Positions 48,413 to 61,750 are shown, counted from the stretch's first letter. The stretch is DNA of 64,000 nucleotides from Styela clava (GCF_964204865.1 NC_135258.1:8857001-8921000); one strand, 5' to 3'. Notes: generated from the sequence alone by a model not told the origin. Numbers and translations: made by a program.

Positions 48413-48830
48413 TATTATATATAAGTTCTATTATTATATTAAAACAGAAAGAGATTTTGCTATGATCGTGCTGATAATTTAATGAATTTAGTACTCAATC
48501 ATTTCCGTATGATTATGACTCAATGTTTCTTTAAACATTCACAACAGAGAAATTTCTTCAACAAATTTATATATTTTTCATAAACGTAAGCATGATATGA
48601 TATACGCGTACATGATATCACTTACATAATTATAAGTTAGAATATTATAAACACAACTACACTGAACGTTGTTTGAAATTTTCAATAATGTGTTGTTGGT
48701 TATTTTAGGTACAAACTGTAAATTAAAAAAGAAACATTGATGAAGATTTTAAAAATTCAATATTATATTTTGAACAGATAAAAACGTTACTATACCATGC
48801 AGATTGGTAATTGATGTTTTGAGCAAAGAT
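48413..48830 (+). repeat. Partial unit of the 2.7-kb repeat family
   Basis: Follows the same order as about 55125-55600: GGTATTA...TATAAGTTC, TTATATTAAAA, ATTATGACTC, CATTGATGAAGATTTTA, TTGGTAAT. It carries many small differences, so it is an older copy than the units at 53.7-59.2 kb. It is joined abruptly to the next partial unit. Confidence 0.7.
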
Positions 48831-51146
48831 TCCCTCGTACTGAAAACGTAAATCCATCACTCAGTTAGTTTGCAGAGCGTTCAACACTATGTTAAACATG
48901 TTTCAGCGATAACTAAATGAAAAAAGTCATATGTCCAAATTGCCCTTCAAATATATGACTTCAATAAACAAAATTGTAGAATTCCCCTCGATCTTTGGCG
49001 GACAGAAAAAAAAACAAGATGGCGGAGATTCAAAATCTTCGTCTGTACCGATTCGAATGATTTACTATTCGATTCTATTTGAATATTCGATTCAGAATGT
49101 CCATCCCCAGAAACCAGAGATTCGAATCTACCGCAATACAATGTACTGCTGATCAAAAAAATGTGAGCGACGACCAATAACGTTTGTGGAGACCGTTCGG
49201 CCAGCAAATATTCAACCTTTGAAACATGCATTGCTTTAAAATTAAATTATAGTTTAAGTGCAATTATATATTATATTATAATTATAGTGCAGTTTGAAAA
49301 TTTGGCCCAAAAGTAAAATTGTAAATAAAACCCGTTTTACGAATAGATTTAACTTTGTCTTCAAATTCCATATGGCAGCGATTTTCAAAAGGTGCGCCTC
49401 GGTGATTTGCTAAGCGATTCCCGAAAATTACCAGAATTGTGTTAAACATAACTAATACAGGATTAAATATTTTACATATTGTATTTATTATATATGCTTC
49501 ATTGTTTTCTATTTCAACTACTGTTTATATAAACCAGTGAATACATATCCGGTTTTTGTCGTTCACTTTCTGCTTCCAAGTGTCTGCAATATTGTTACGT
49601 AACGTAAAGATAAAGGTAAATACAACTTGCTGCAATTTCGCGAGCTGTAGTTTCTTTATCTGCTGAGCCAAGGTTAGCAAACATGAGTGATTTTTTAGTA
49701 CAGTAGTTCAAAGGATAATCAGGCAGAGATGTGGAAGAAGACTTGACATTGCATATATAGGCCTACATGTGTACAAACTTTAAGAAGCATACAGTACAAA
49801 TTAACCTTAACAAAATTGAATTTTAATTGAAGGCAGCAAATTTTTTCGTGTGCGTGCAACTTGAGTTTTTCTCTCATCAGTCGGCGCCGCACAAACAAAA
49901 AGTTTGGAAATCGCTTCCTTATGATCCTTATATCACACATAAGTTATTTTATTATATTAAAACCGGAAGAAACTTTGTTAACACCGTGCTGGAAATTTTC
50001 ATGAGCAATTACCTGTTTTTAGTCGGAGACAATACAGCTTAGTTCTTAATCACTTTCCTGATATTATGACTCAATGTTTCTCTAAACATTCCCAACAGAG
50101 AAATTTCATAAACAAGATTCAGTTATTTTTTCATAAACGCAAGCATGATGTCCATTTATCACTTACATAATTAGAAGTTAAAAATCTTACAAACACAATT
50201 GCACTGAACGTTGTTTGTGGATTTTTGATAATGGGTTGGTCATTTTAATTACAAACTGTAAATTAAAAATGAAAGATTGATGAAGATTTTAGTTATTACA
50301 GTGCAGATTTGGTAATGGATGTTTCGAGCAAAGATTCCTGCGAATGAAATTAATATATTGGTAATAATATAATTGCTGACAAATAAATTGCCATGGAACT
50401 TGTAAAAACTGTTGCAACTCATGTGGTGAAAGTTGTTATCTATACTTGTAGACACATTTGGCGAATAATAAAAGTAAAGTGTTCACCGTTGCTTTGACTC
50501 TGTTTTTGCAAATCTGTACAAGCGTATTCAGAAGTCATGACTCGGCCACATCCAGCAAACATTTCTATTAGAACAAACTTTTTTGACATTTCTCCCTCGA
50601 CGTGTTTTTATGCTCTTATTTCCTTTCCTGCTACAGATAAAAACTGTTCGTATAAGGTATTTAATATTCAACGGAGCATTTGCTCTAGATATGTGTAAAC
50701 TGCATTTTTCTAGAAGAGAACTGAAATAAAAATATTAATAATACCACATACTAATAAATAGTTAAGTTTCTTACCCGAAAACATTCCCGATCGAAAAGTG
50801 TTGTATTAGAATAGTCAGCTTTACTGTTAAATATGTCAATATATTTTTACTTAACTATATTGGCAAAATAAGTTGAATTCACGTGAGGTATAATATTGAT
50901 CCGAGGTCTTTGAGTAAATTTTAGAGCACCATATGGCTGTTTGCTAATGAAAAGCCTAATTAAATCATAACTAGTCATCTCATTTTACACAATGTAACAA
51001 AAGTATGGAGCACAAGCGAGCCCACGATCAAAATGAGTCAGTGTGATTTCAGTAGAAACAAACAAACAAAAAATCGTGTAATGTTTATGTGGTTACAGAG
51101 TCTCATATTTCACAAAACGGAACACGAAATATCTCGCCATAACCGT
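48831..51146 (+). repeat. Older unit of the 2.7-kb repeat family, left of the peptide gene
   Basis: From about 49050 to 51146 it tracks 54290-56430 with many substitutions and some indels. The shared start (CCAAATTGCCCTTC...CCCCTCGATCTTTGGCGGAC) matches 60.24-60.42 kb. It ends with TTTCACAAAACGGAACACGA and the CCATAACCG junction also found at the end of the later units. No coding sequence recognised. Confidence 0.75.
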
Positions 51147-51304
51147 ATGGAAAACATTAGGAGCAAATTTTCTTTATCCGCATATCATTACGCATTACAT
51201 TATCCACACTGAATTCCTTCCTGTCTTAAAATTTCTTAAAGCGATTAAAGAAAAATCGTGATGGATTTTCAAAGACGAATTTTCCGAGATCGAATACGGA
51301 ATTC

Positions 51305-51312
51305 TATAAAAA
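51305..51312 (+). promoter_or_regulatory. TATA box of the peptide gene
   Basis: TATAAAAA lies about 32 bp before a TCACTT initiator-like site (A at 51337). A non-coding first exon would run 51337-51367, with a GTGAGA donor at 51368 and a TTTCAG acceptor ending at 51667, twelve bases before the start codon. The layout is inferred from these signals. Confidence 0.6.
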
Positions 51313-51678
51313 GGGTGAATAAACATCTTTAGCATCACTTCACTTTACGAAGACGAAGAAGATTCGGGTGAGATTTTTGAAAATTCGTATTTTCTATGTA
51401 ATAATTTCTATGTGAGTTTATCATTGTTTTTACCTTTGTTAACACGAATCTTACAAACAGCCATCACAATAAAGAATTTCAAATTCGAATTTATTTTTCT
51501 GTTTTTATCACGAAGTCCGTAATATTCCGAGTTGTTTTTAATTGGAATTCGTTTTACTTCCAAAAATTAACAAGGATTATTTTCTAAGAGCCAAACAAAC
51601 CTTGCTTTTTCGAGTTTAATTATCTAAAACGAAAATTCTTATTTAATTTAATATCATTCAATTTCAGAAAACAAAATC

Positions 51679-52895
51679 ATGAAAACCGCAATCATTCTAG
51701 CTTTGGTAGCATTATTTGTTGCTGATGTCTCAGGAGGATGGGGAAGCTTTACAAAGGCCATGAAAAAAGCAGGTTCAACCGCGCTCAAAGCAGCGACAAG
51801 TCCGTAAGTAATTTATTCACACTTTCAATACGCATTCATGTAATAACATATTGACTATTTTTGCATTCAGATATTTCCAAAAGTTAATATCACCATTTTG
51901 AAATTGTAAATAAAAAGCATTTATGGATAAATATATATTTTTAATGACATTTTTTATGCTTTACCAAATCTCGAGATTTTAGTTATCCACCGTCCACGAT
52001 CTCTGATTTATTCACATTCTCTTTTTAGAACTGGTCAAACATTAATGAAATATGGACTACGAATGGCTCTAGGTGATGTTCGTGCAATTAGAGAAATGGT
52101 GAGATTCAATTTATGGCCTTTTATATTTGTGTACAACAACAGTGTAAAAACCTACACAAAACTGGGAAAATAAATATACACAGATACCAGATTCTTCAAA
52201 TATTTGTTTATTCAGCAATAGCGAATGATCAAAAGTTGAAAAATGATTTAAAGAATTTATTTGTAAAAAAATCGAAATTTCACCTTTGCGACAATTTTTT
52301 TATACATTCAAATATTTGAAATTGATTAAAATAATATTTAGTGTCCTTGATTTTATAAAAACTCAAGCGATTGATAATCCATGCATTTATTTTTACAATT
52401 AGAAGTTTTCAACTGTAAAACTAGATCATATTAGTTACATTCGCAATTAAACAATGCATTCATATTTTTCCAGGACGATGCTGAAGTCAGTCAAATGTTT
52501 GATGCAATTCAAATGATCAGAGAAATGGACGACGGTATGTTTTTTAGATAGTATCAAAAAAACTAATAAAACAAACACAGAAAAATACCCATTTTAAAGC
52601 ATTCTTTATCTAGTTAAAATTTATCTTGCCAGAAATTTAAAAAATTATCAACGAATATTTTAACTCCCAAGATTATGAAGATATATAAGTAAGACACTTA
52701 ACTGTCCACCCTGCCGTTATTTGATGGACATTTTCTCTATTTTATATACATTTTCGAATGTATTATTTCACTATATATTCATCAGTGAATCTAGTAAAAT
52801 ATTCAACTATTTAGAAAGTATCATTGAATTGTAATACCGTTTCAGACGAGTTCCGCACCTTCGCAAAAGCAGCGAGCCTGGAAGATTTTGAATAG
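51679..52895 (+). CDS. Antimicrobial-peptide-type precursor (styelin-like layout), four coding exons
   Basis: Coding exons 51679-51803, 52029-52098, 52474-52534 and 52846-52895, all GT-AG, give 101 residues and a stop. Residues 1-18 or 19 form a hydrophobic secretion signal (MKTAIILALVALFVADVSG). The predicted mature part, about 20-57, begins GWGSFTKAMKK and is cationic and amphipathic (lysines at 26, 29, 30, 37, 49 and Arg53, no acidic residue). From Asp58 on the chain is acidic (EMDDAEV, EMDDDEF, SLEDFE), as expected of a charge-neutralising pro-segment. The order signal, then GW-initiated basic helix, then acidic tail is that of styelin-type peptides of styelid ascidian haemocytes, which disrupt bacterial membranes. 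Cleavage points and activity are inferred; no homologue search was run. A TATA box and a probable 5'-UTR exon lie upstream. The gene sits between units of a repeat array. Confidence 0.82.
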
Positions 52896-53710
52896 GGAGT
52901 GATGACGAAGAGTGACGACGAAGAGTGAAAAAATACATGTCATAATATTAATTTGCCAAACACATCTTGTCTGATCATTATATATATTTTAAATAAGTTG
53001 ACAAATAACAAATATAAATTATCAATATTGATTTCGTTTTGTTAGCTGTTGTTTTGTCTCACTCTTTGTTGTTTGAATAAATGAAAGTAATCTGAAGATA
53101 CGTGTTTATCAATCAATAAAATATTCGAGTTTTACAACATTTTAAACAGGTAACACTCACAGTAGCAAAAAGTAATAACGGCGTTTTTTGTTGTTGTTGC
53201 ACGACTCTATTTCATATAGCTAACGCGAGAATATCAATTGACACTACATTGGATCGCCATTAGGAATAATATCAACGCGCACTGAAAATTAAGTCGAACA
53301 ACCAAAGACGCACAAAGTAAATCGAAAAAAGTGTTTATTGCTCAGAAAAACTTGCTACTGGGGTCAAAAAAGTGTATTTCAATTTAGCTTTGCCATGTAA
53401 TCCAAAAATCTCGCAAGGCAAAATTAAATACCGGTAATAAAAAACCTATTTAGTTTTTTCACTGTAAGTATTGCACTATTTTGAATGTTTGCTGGAAATG
53501 CACGAACAAACCTGCGCCAATTCTCTATGCATTATACCGCCATTTCAAATATTTTTACCGCGATATCTCACGAAGACAAGATTGAATCTGCTCCAGATTT
53601 TGCATGTACATTCATCATATGTCGTACCAGAAGCCTATTGATTCGTATAATTAGCGAGTTATTAATTAATTAATGATGGGACACAAGGTGTCACTATGGA
53701 GTAAGAGCGC

Positions 53711-56430
53711 TGTTTTGGGGTATCCCCTAACTTTCGATCGATAAGTCTTCGGTCTCTGACCGATATTCTCCTTTAGCCAATTGATATGATATCCAAGCTT
53801 TGAGCATACAAAACATCTGTTGTCTTCTACATGTGAAAACCTGAGTGAACTCAGAGTTTTCTTATAGAGTAAAATTGTCATCAGCTACCTAGCATTCCTC
53901 AAATGTTTGTCACATACCAAACGTGAACTTAGACTACCATGATGTGAAACAGCTCCACGGAACCAAGGAATACATGGTAGCCAAAGTTTAATGGGTAAAG
54001 AACCATATATACCAACGGTGGGCAATTATACGGCTCCTCTCGCTAACATATAATTTTATCCAAATTCCACTATTGCAGAATCTGTAGTGTAACAGTTTTT
54101 TTTAAATTTATCAAGCGATTGAAGGAGTTTTCATTTATGATTGAGACAAATTATGTCTTAGTATGAAAATTGTTGTAGCGTGGACTTCAAATTTAAATCA
54201 GTCATGCGACAAATCTCAGGTGACAATGGTCACATGTTTATTGCTGCGTTGGCAGTATTACAAAAAACAATATGTCGGCAATTCAACATTTTCGTCTGAA
54301 CCGATCCGAATAATTCACTATTCGATTCTATTTAAATATTCGATTCGAAATTCTCAATTACAGGAACCAGATATTCGAATCTACCACAATACTATGTGCT
54401 CATTAAAAAGTGTGTGCGACGATCAATGACTTTTGTGGAGACCATTAGGCCAGCAAATATTCAACCTTTTAAACATGCATTGTTTTAAAATTACAATATA
54501 GTTATTGCAGTTTGAAAATTAAACTCTAAAAGTCAAACTGTTAATAAAACCCGTTTACGAATAAATGTAACTTTGTCATCAAATACCATATGGCAGCGAT
54601 TTCCAACGGGTGCGCCTCGGCGATTTGCTCATCGAGCTCCGAAAATTACCAGTATTGTGTTAAGCATAACTAATATAGGATTAAATATTTTACACATTGT
54701 ATTTATGAAATATCTTTTATTGTTTTTTAATTTCAACTGCTGTGTATATGAACTAGTGAATTCATTCCCGTTTTTTGTCGTTTACTTTCTGTTACATGAT
54801 GTCTGCTTTATTGTTTCGAAACGTAACGTTATAGGTAAATGCAACTTGTTGCAGTTTTTTTATATGCTGAGCCGAGGCTACCGAACTTGAGTGATTTTTA
54901 GTATAGTGATTCAGAGGAAAATCAGGAAGAGATGTGGAAAAAGAGTTAAAATCGCGTTTATTCTTTAGGCATACATGTTTACCAACTTTAAGATGCATAT
55001 GATACACATTAACCATTACAAAATTGCAATTTAATTAAAAGCAGCAAATTTTTTCATGTAAGTGCCCCTTAATTTTTCTTCCCTCGTAATTTGGCGCACG
55101 AACAAAAGTTGATAGACTACTTCCATACGGTATTACTTATAAGTTCGTTTATTATATTAAAATCGGAAGAAACTTTGTTATCACCGTGTTTACAATTTAA
55201 TGGGCAATTTCCCGTAATTAGTCGGAGACAATACAACTTTGTACTCAACCACTTCCGTAAGATTATGACTCGGTGTTACGTTACTTATTTTGGGTATTTA
55301 TAAATTCACAATATGGAAATTTCTTAACACGATTTGTTTTTGTTTTTTTCTATAATGCCAAGCATGATTATCAGTTCATCACTTACAGTCTTACATAATT
55401 GGAAGTTATCTCACAAACACAACTTCATGCACTGAACGTTGGAGATTTTGGTTATTTTAATTACAAGCTGTAACTTAAACATAAACATTGATGAAGATTT
55501 TAGTTAAAATAAAATAAATTGAATATTATATTTTGATCAAACGAAAATTTTACTACCATATTGATTGGTAATGGGTGTTTCGAGCAAAAATTTGTGCGAA
55601 TAAAATTATTTCACTGGTGGTAATACAATTGCTAACAAATAAATTGCCATGGAACTTGTAAAAGCAGTTGTAACTTATGTGGTGAAAGTTGTTATCTATA
55701 CTTGTAGACACATTTGGTGAATAATAAAAGTAAGGTGCGCTCCGTTGCTAAGACTCTGTTTTTGCAAATCTGCGCAGGCGTATTCAGAAGTCATAAAGCA
55801 GAATAACATTTTTATTAGAACGATGGTTCCCAAACTTTTTTGATATTTCTTCCCCGACGTATTTTTAAGGTCTCAATTTAACGGAGCATTTGCTCTAGCT
55901 TTGTGTAACTTGCACTCTGTTATAATGGAACTAAAATAAAAATATTAATAATATCACATGCTAACAGGAGAGCTATGCTTAAATATATGGACACGTAACA
56001 GCAAATACTACAGTCTACAAATATATTGACACCAAGCGAAGCAGTACTGCAGTAGTTCACCTTATCTTTAGCATTTCCAGTACCGGTAAACTCAAAATAC
56101 TTCCGAGTTTCGAGTAGCGAGGATAAGCAATCTGTCTGAGTGATGTATTTTACGTTTCCAGTAATTTATGTATCTGGAGGACCAAATACAAGAAAAAAGT
56201 TACATACAATTATATATCTCCCAAGTATTCGAGATTCGATTCGATTCGAAAAAAATATTTGATCTGATTCTGAAATCATCAGGTATTCGAAAATGCCCAG
56301 CCCTAACAACTAGTCATGTCAACCCCCCGATCTAAACGAGACAATAACAAACAAAAAATTTCATGTTATGTTTATGTGCTTACAGAGTCTCATATTTCAC
56401 AAAACGGAACACGAAATATCTCCCCATAAC
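53711..56430 (+). repeat. 2.7-kb tandem unit 1
   Basis: Begins TGTTTTGGGGTATCCCC and ends CCATAAC. It is nearly identical to unit 2 over its full 2720 bp, differing by scattered substitutions and small indels. It holds the truncated left end of a hAT element at about 54014 (CAACGGTGGGCAAT) and a shared junction GGCAGTATTAC/AAAAAACAATATG at about 54260. Short open frames recur at the same offset in each unit but carry no motif and are explained by DNA identity. Confidence 0.9.
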
Positions 56431-59179
56431 TGTTTTGGGGTATCCCCCTAACTTTCGATCGATAAGTCTTCGGTCTCTGACCGATATTCTCCTTTAGCCA
56501 ATTGATATGATATCCAAGCTTTGAGCATACAAAACATCTGTTGTCTTCTACATGTGAAAACCTGTGTGAACTCAGAGTTTTCTTATAGAGTAAAATTGTC
56601 ATCAGCTACCTAGCATTCCTCAAATGTTTGTCACATACCAAACGTGAACTTAGACTACCATGATGTGAAACAGCTCCACGGAACCAAGGAATACATGGTA
56701 GCCAAAGTTTAATGGGTAAAGAACCATATATACCAACGGTGGGCAATTATACGGCTCCTCTCGCTAACATATAATTTTATCCAAATTCCACTATTGCAGA
56801 ATCTGTAGTGTAACAGTTTTTTTTTAATTTATCAAGCGATTGAAGAAGTTTTCATTTATGATTGAGACAAATTATGTTTTAGTATGAAAATTGTTGTAGC
56901 GTGGACTTCAAATTTAAATCAGTCATGCGACAAATCTCAGGTGACAATGGTCACATGTTTATTGCTGCGTTGGCAGTATTACAAAAAACAATATGTCGGC
57001 AATTCAACATTTTCGTCTGAACCGATCCGAATAATTCACTATTCGATTCTATTTAAATATTCGATTCGAAATTCTCAACTACAGGAACCAGATATTCGAA
57101 TCTACCACAATACTATGTGCTCATCAAAAAGTGTGTGCGACGATCAATGACTTTTGTGGAGACCATTAGGCCAGCAAATATTCAACCTTTTAAACATGCA
57201 ATGATTTAAAATTACAATATAGTTATTGCAGTTTGAAAATTAAACTCTAAAAGTTAAACTGTTAATAAAACCCGTTTACGAATAGATGTAACTTTGTCAT
57301 CAAATACCATATGGCAGCGATTTCCAACGGGTGCGCCTCGGCGATTTGCTCATCGAGCTCCGAAAATTACCAGTATTGTGTTAAGCATAACTAATATAGG
57401 ATTAAATATTTTACACATTGTATTTATGAAATATATTTTATTGTTTTTTAATTTCATCTGCTGTGTATATGAACCAGTGAATTCATTCCCGTTTTTTGTC
57501 GTTTACTTTCTGTTACATGATGTCTGCTTTATTGTTTCGAAACGTAACGTTATAGGTAAATATATGCTGAGCCGAGGCTACCGAACTTGAGTGATTTTTA
57601 GTACAGGGATTCAGAGGAAAATCAGGAAGAGATGTGGAAAAAGAGTTAAAATCGCTTTTATTCTTTAGGCATACATGTTTACCAACTTTAAGAAGCATAT
57701 GATACACATCAACCATTACAAAATTGCAATTTAATTAAAAACAGCAAATTTTTTCATGTAAGTGCCCCTTAAGTTTTTTTCCTTCGTAATTCGGCGCACG
57801 AACAAAAGTTGATAGACTGCTTCCATACGGTATTACTTATAAGTTTGTTTATTATATTAAAATCGGAAGAAACTTTGTTATCACCGTGTTTACAATTTAA
57901 TGGGCAATTTCCCGTAATTAGTCGGAGACAATACAACTTTGTACTCAACCACTTCCGTAAGATTATGACTCGGTGTTACGTTACTTATTTTGGGTATTCA
58001 TAAATTCACAATATGGAAATTTCTTAACACGATTTGTTTTTGTTTTTTTCTATAATGCCAAGCATGATTATCAGTTCATCACTTACAGTCTTACATAATT
58101 GGAAGTTTTCTCACAAACACAACTTCATGCACTGAACGTTGGAGATTTTGGTTATTTTAATTACAAGCTGTAACTTAAACATAAACATTGATGAAGATTT
58201 TAGTTAAAATAAAATAAATTGAATATTATATTTTGATCAAATAAAAATTTTACTACCATATTGATTGGTAATGGGTGTTCCGAGCAAAACTTCGAGCGAA
58301 TGAAATTATTACACTGGTAATAATACAGTTGCTAACAAATAAATTGCCATAGAACTTGTAAAAGCAGTTGTAACTCATGTGGTGAAAGTTGTTATCTATA
58401 CTTGTAGACACATTTGGTGAATAATAAAAGTAAGGTGCGCTCCGTTGCTAAGACTCTGTTTTTGCAAATCTGCGCAGGCGTATTCAGAAGTCATAAAGCA
58501 GACTAACATTTCTATTAGAACAATGGTTCCCAACCTTTTTTGATATTTCTCTCTCGACGTATTTTTAAGCTCTTAATTTTTTCCCCGCTACATATAAAAA
58601 CTGTTTGTATAAGGTATATATATATTTAACGGAGCATTTGTTCTAGCTTTGTGTAACCTGCACTCTGTTATAATGGAACTAAAATAAAAATATTAATAAT
58701 ACCACATGCTAACAGGAGAGCTATGCTTAAATATATGGACACGTAACAGCAAATACTACAGTCTACAAATATATTGACACCAAGCGAAGCAGTACTGCAG
58801 TAGTTCACCTTATCTTTAGCATTTCCGGTACCGGTAAACTCAAAATACTTCCGAGTTTCGAGTAGCGAGGATAAGCAATCTGTCTGAGTGATGTATTTTA
58901 CGTTTCCAGTAATTTATGTATCTGGAGGACCAAATACAAGAAAAAAGTTACATACAATTATATATCTCCCAAGTATTCGAGATTCGATTCGATTCGAAAA
59001 AAATATTTGATCTGATTCTGAAATCATCAGGTATTCGAAAATGCCCAGCCCTAACAACTAGTCATGTCAACCCCCCGATCTAAACGAGACAAAAACAAAC
59101 AAAAAATTTCATGTTATGTTTATGTGCTTACAGAGTCTCATATTTCACAAAACGGAACACGAAATATCTCCCCATAACC
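56431..59179 (+). repeat. 2.7-kb tandem unit 2
   Basis: Directly abuts unit 1 (CCATAAC then TGTTTTGGGG). It is about 2749 bp and includes a segment near 58575-58625 (CCCCGCTACATATAAAAACT) that is missing in unit 1. It shares with unit 1 the deletion at about 56980 that removed the right part of the hAT element. Confidence 0.9.
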
Positions 59180-61005
59180 GTTTTGGGGTATCCCCCTAAC
59201 TTTCGATCGATAAGTCTTCGGTCTCTGACCGATATTCTCCTTTAGCCAATTGATATGATATCCAAGCTTTGAGCATACAAAACATCTGTTGTCTCCTACA
59301 TGTGAAAACCTGAGTGAACTCAGAGTTTTCTTATAGAGTAAAATTGTCATCAGCTACCTAGCATTCCTCACATGTTTGTCACATACCAAACGTGAACTTA
59401 AACTACCATGATGTGAAACAGCTCCACGGAACCAAGAGAATACATGGCAGCCAAAGTTTAATGGGAGAAGAACCATATATAACAACGATGGGCAATTATA
59501 CTGCTCCTCTCGCTAACATAGAATTTTATCCAAATTCCACTATTGGAGAATCTGTAGTGTAGAAGTTTTTTTTTAATTCATCAAGCGATTGAAGAAGTTT
59601 TCATTTATGATTGAGACAAATTATGTTTTAGTATGAAAATCGTTGTAGCGTGGACTTCAAATTTAAATCAGTCAAGCGACAAAAACAGGTCACAATGGTC
59701 ACATGTTTATTGCTGCGTTGGCAGTATTACAGCTTGGTTGCGGTTAGTCTCAGTCACAGTGCGATATGTCCCGCACCGCTTGGTCTACGTATTGCCCACA
59801 CTTTCAAAAACTCACAGATAGGATGGAAACACGCAAGTCAAGTACTTTCGCATCAAATACTTCGTAATATCATTTGTTGTTATTATACGTTTGGGTAAAT
59901 TCTCTGTTCAAGGTATTCTAATATTAATAATTTCAAAAATTATGCGACTCTCACATATTTCTGACTTGATGCATGCGGCTGTTATACTGAAAAAATTTGC
60001 CCACCCCTGATATATATATAAATTCATGCATTTTTTTCATTATGTTCGCGTGTTTTATTATGTTAGCGTGTTATTATATTCATTTCAATTGTGAGGCATT
60101 TTGGGTTGCGAATGTGCGTTTGTGAGATTTAATAATAATTATCTGCCGATTGGTTGTTTCAGAATCGGATTGAATATTTTTTTTTCGAATCGAATCGAAT
60201 ATCTTATTTAATTTAACTCTATTATACTGTAATACTGAAAAGATAAAATCACTCAGTTACTTCGCTGAGCGTTAAAACATAATGATAAACATGTTTGAGC
60301 CATAACTAAATAAAAAAAATAAGTTTATTTGTCCAAATTGCTTTCTAAATATGAGGCTTCAATAAAGAAAATTGTGAAATTCCCCTCGATCTTTGGCGGA
60401 CAGAAAGAAAAAACAATATGTCGGCAATTCAAAATTTTCGTCTGAACCGATCCGAATAATTCACTACTCGATTCTATTTAAATATTCGATTCGAAATTCC
60501 CAGCCCAAGAAACCAGAGATTCAAATCTATCACAATACTTTGCGCTCATCAAAAAGTCTGTGCGACGTCCAATAACTTTTGTGGAGACTATTCGGCCCCA
60601 AATATTCAACGTTTGAAACATGCAATGTTTTAAAATTACGATGTAGTTATTGCAGTTTGAAAATTAGGCCTCCAAAGTAAAACTGTAAATAAACCCGTTT
60701 ACGAATAGATGTAACTTTGTCATCAAATACCATATGGCAGCGATTTCCAACGGATGCGCCTCGGCGATTTGCTCATCGAGCTCCTAAAATTACCAGTATA
60801 TGTGTTAAGCATAACTAATATAGGATTAAATATTTTACACATTGTATTTATGAAATATCTTTTATTGTTTTTTTTTTATTTCAACTGCTGTGTATATGAA
60901 CCAGTGAATTCATTTCCTATTTTTATTGTTGTTTACTTTCTGTTACATTGTGTCTGCTTTATTGTCACGAAACGTAACGTTATAGGCAGTGGTGGGATTC
61001 GGTAT
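59180..61005 (+). repeat. Tandem unit 3, truncated, with intact hAT insertion
   Basis: Starts GTTTTGGGGTATCCCC and follows units 1 and 2 to about 59725. It then contains about 680 bp that the others lack (59727-60410), resumes at AACAATATGTCGGCAATTC, and stops at GAAACGTAACGTTATAGG near 61004, where unrelated repeat sequence begins. Confidence 0.85.
59483..60009. mobile_element. hAT-type element inside unit 3
   Basis: 527 bp. The left end CAACGATGGGCAATT and right end AAATTTGCCCACCCCTG are inverted. The flanks ATATATAA and ATATATAT agree at seven of eight bases, although the AT-richness weakens that evidence. Related to 47790-48404 in terminal sequence. Units 1 and 2 retain only its left part. 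Confidence 0.7.
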
Positions 61006-61750
61006 CCGCGTTCGTTGAAAATACCGGCTTTTTCGCGGTATAATTTTCTGTCTCGTAATATTCAATCTATGACAACTACAAGAATTCAAAATGTCTCTCT
61101 ATTTTAATTCATTTGTGTTCAAGGTAACTCGCGGTTGCGGCGACTCACGACAAAATAAACTCATTAGTCATTACCGATCTAAAATACCACGCCAATCCAC
61201 GGACATAATAATGTGTGATCAACTGCCCGATTATATTTAGTTTTGATATATATATATTAAGCTAATGCGAATTCGTTATCGTCGTTGGAAAGATCTGGTA
61301 TAATATCCCAGAAAGTATATTTAATTTAGTACAATAAAAATACATATATAGTATATTTGTAAATAAAAAATACATATTCATCGACTCGAAATCCCCGCGG
61401 TACGCTTTCCGTTTTATTTTTCGTACTTCATAATGCCGCTTTTTCAATCAAGAAATTTTTGGTTGTGGATTCACTTCTTTATTACATCTTTAGCATCTCG
61501 TAGCTGATGATTATATAATAAAACTAACTCGTTTTCCTCACAGCTGTCATAGTTCCATTCAAAAACAAAAAAAGTATCATCGTCTTCGCGGCACAAAAAT
61601 ATATCGAGGAAAATTTCTGATTACGGGAGAATAAACATCGAAATCAAGAATTTTACGACCTAAATAACACGTCACGCTGACGAAAACAATCGAGATTTAA
61701 AGAAAATGCAATCGCAAACGCCTTAGCGACTTAATTTTTCAGCGGTCAAG
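61006..61750. repeat. Decayed element related to the interior of the arrestin-intron transposon
   Basis: Stretches match 16.24-17.17 kb in order: ATATTCAATC[CT]ATGAC, AAAATGTCTC, AATGCCGCTTTTTCAATCAAG, TCTTTATTA...TTTTAGCA/TTAGCATC and GGGAGAATAAACA. Similarity is patchy. It begins at CAGTGGTGGGATTC right where array unit 3 is cut off. No transposase frame is intact. Confidence 0.5.

Noticed and set aside
54163-57150. Open frames repeated in each 2.7-kb unit (MKIVVAWTSN..., MSSNTIWQRF..., minus-strand MTILLYKKTL...)
   Set aside because: They recur only because the DNA units are nearly identical. Frames break in the older units, no domain or splice signal is seen, and similarity is not concentrated in codons.
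53711-61005. LTR retrotransposon or CRISPR-like array
   Set aside because: Units are 2.7 kb, lack TG...CA ends, primer-binding sites, gag/pol frames or short spaced repeats, and the sequence is eukaryotic.
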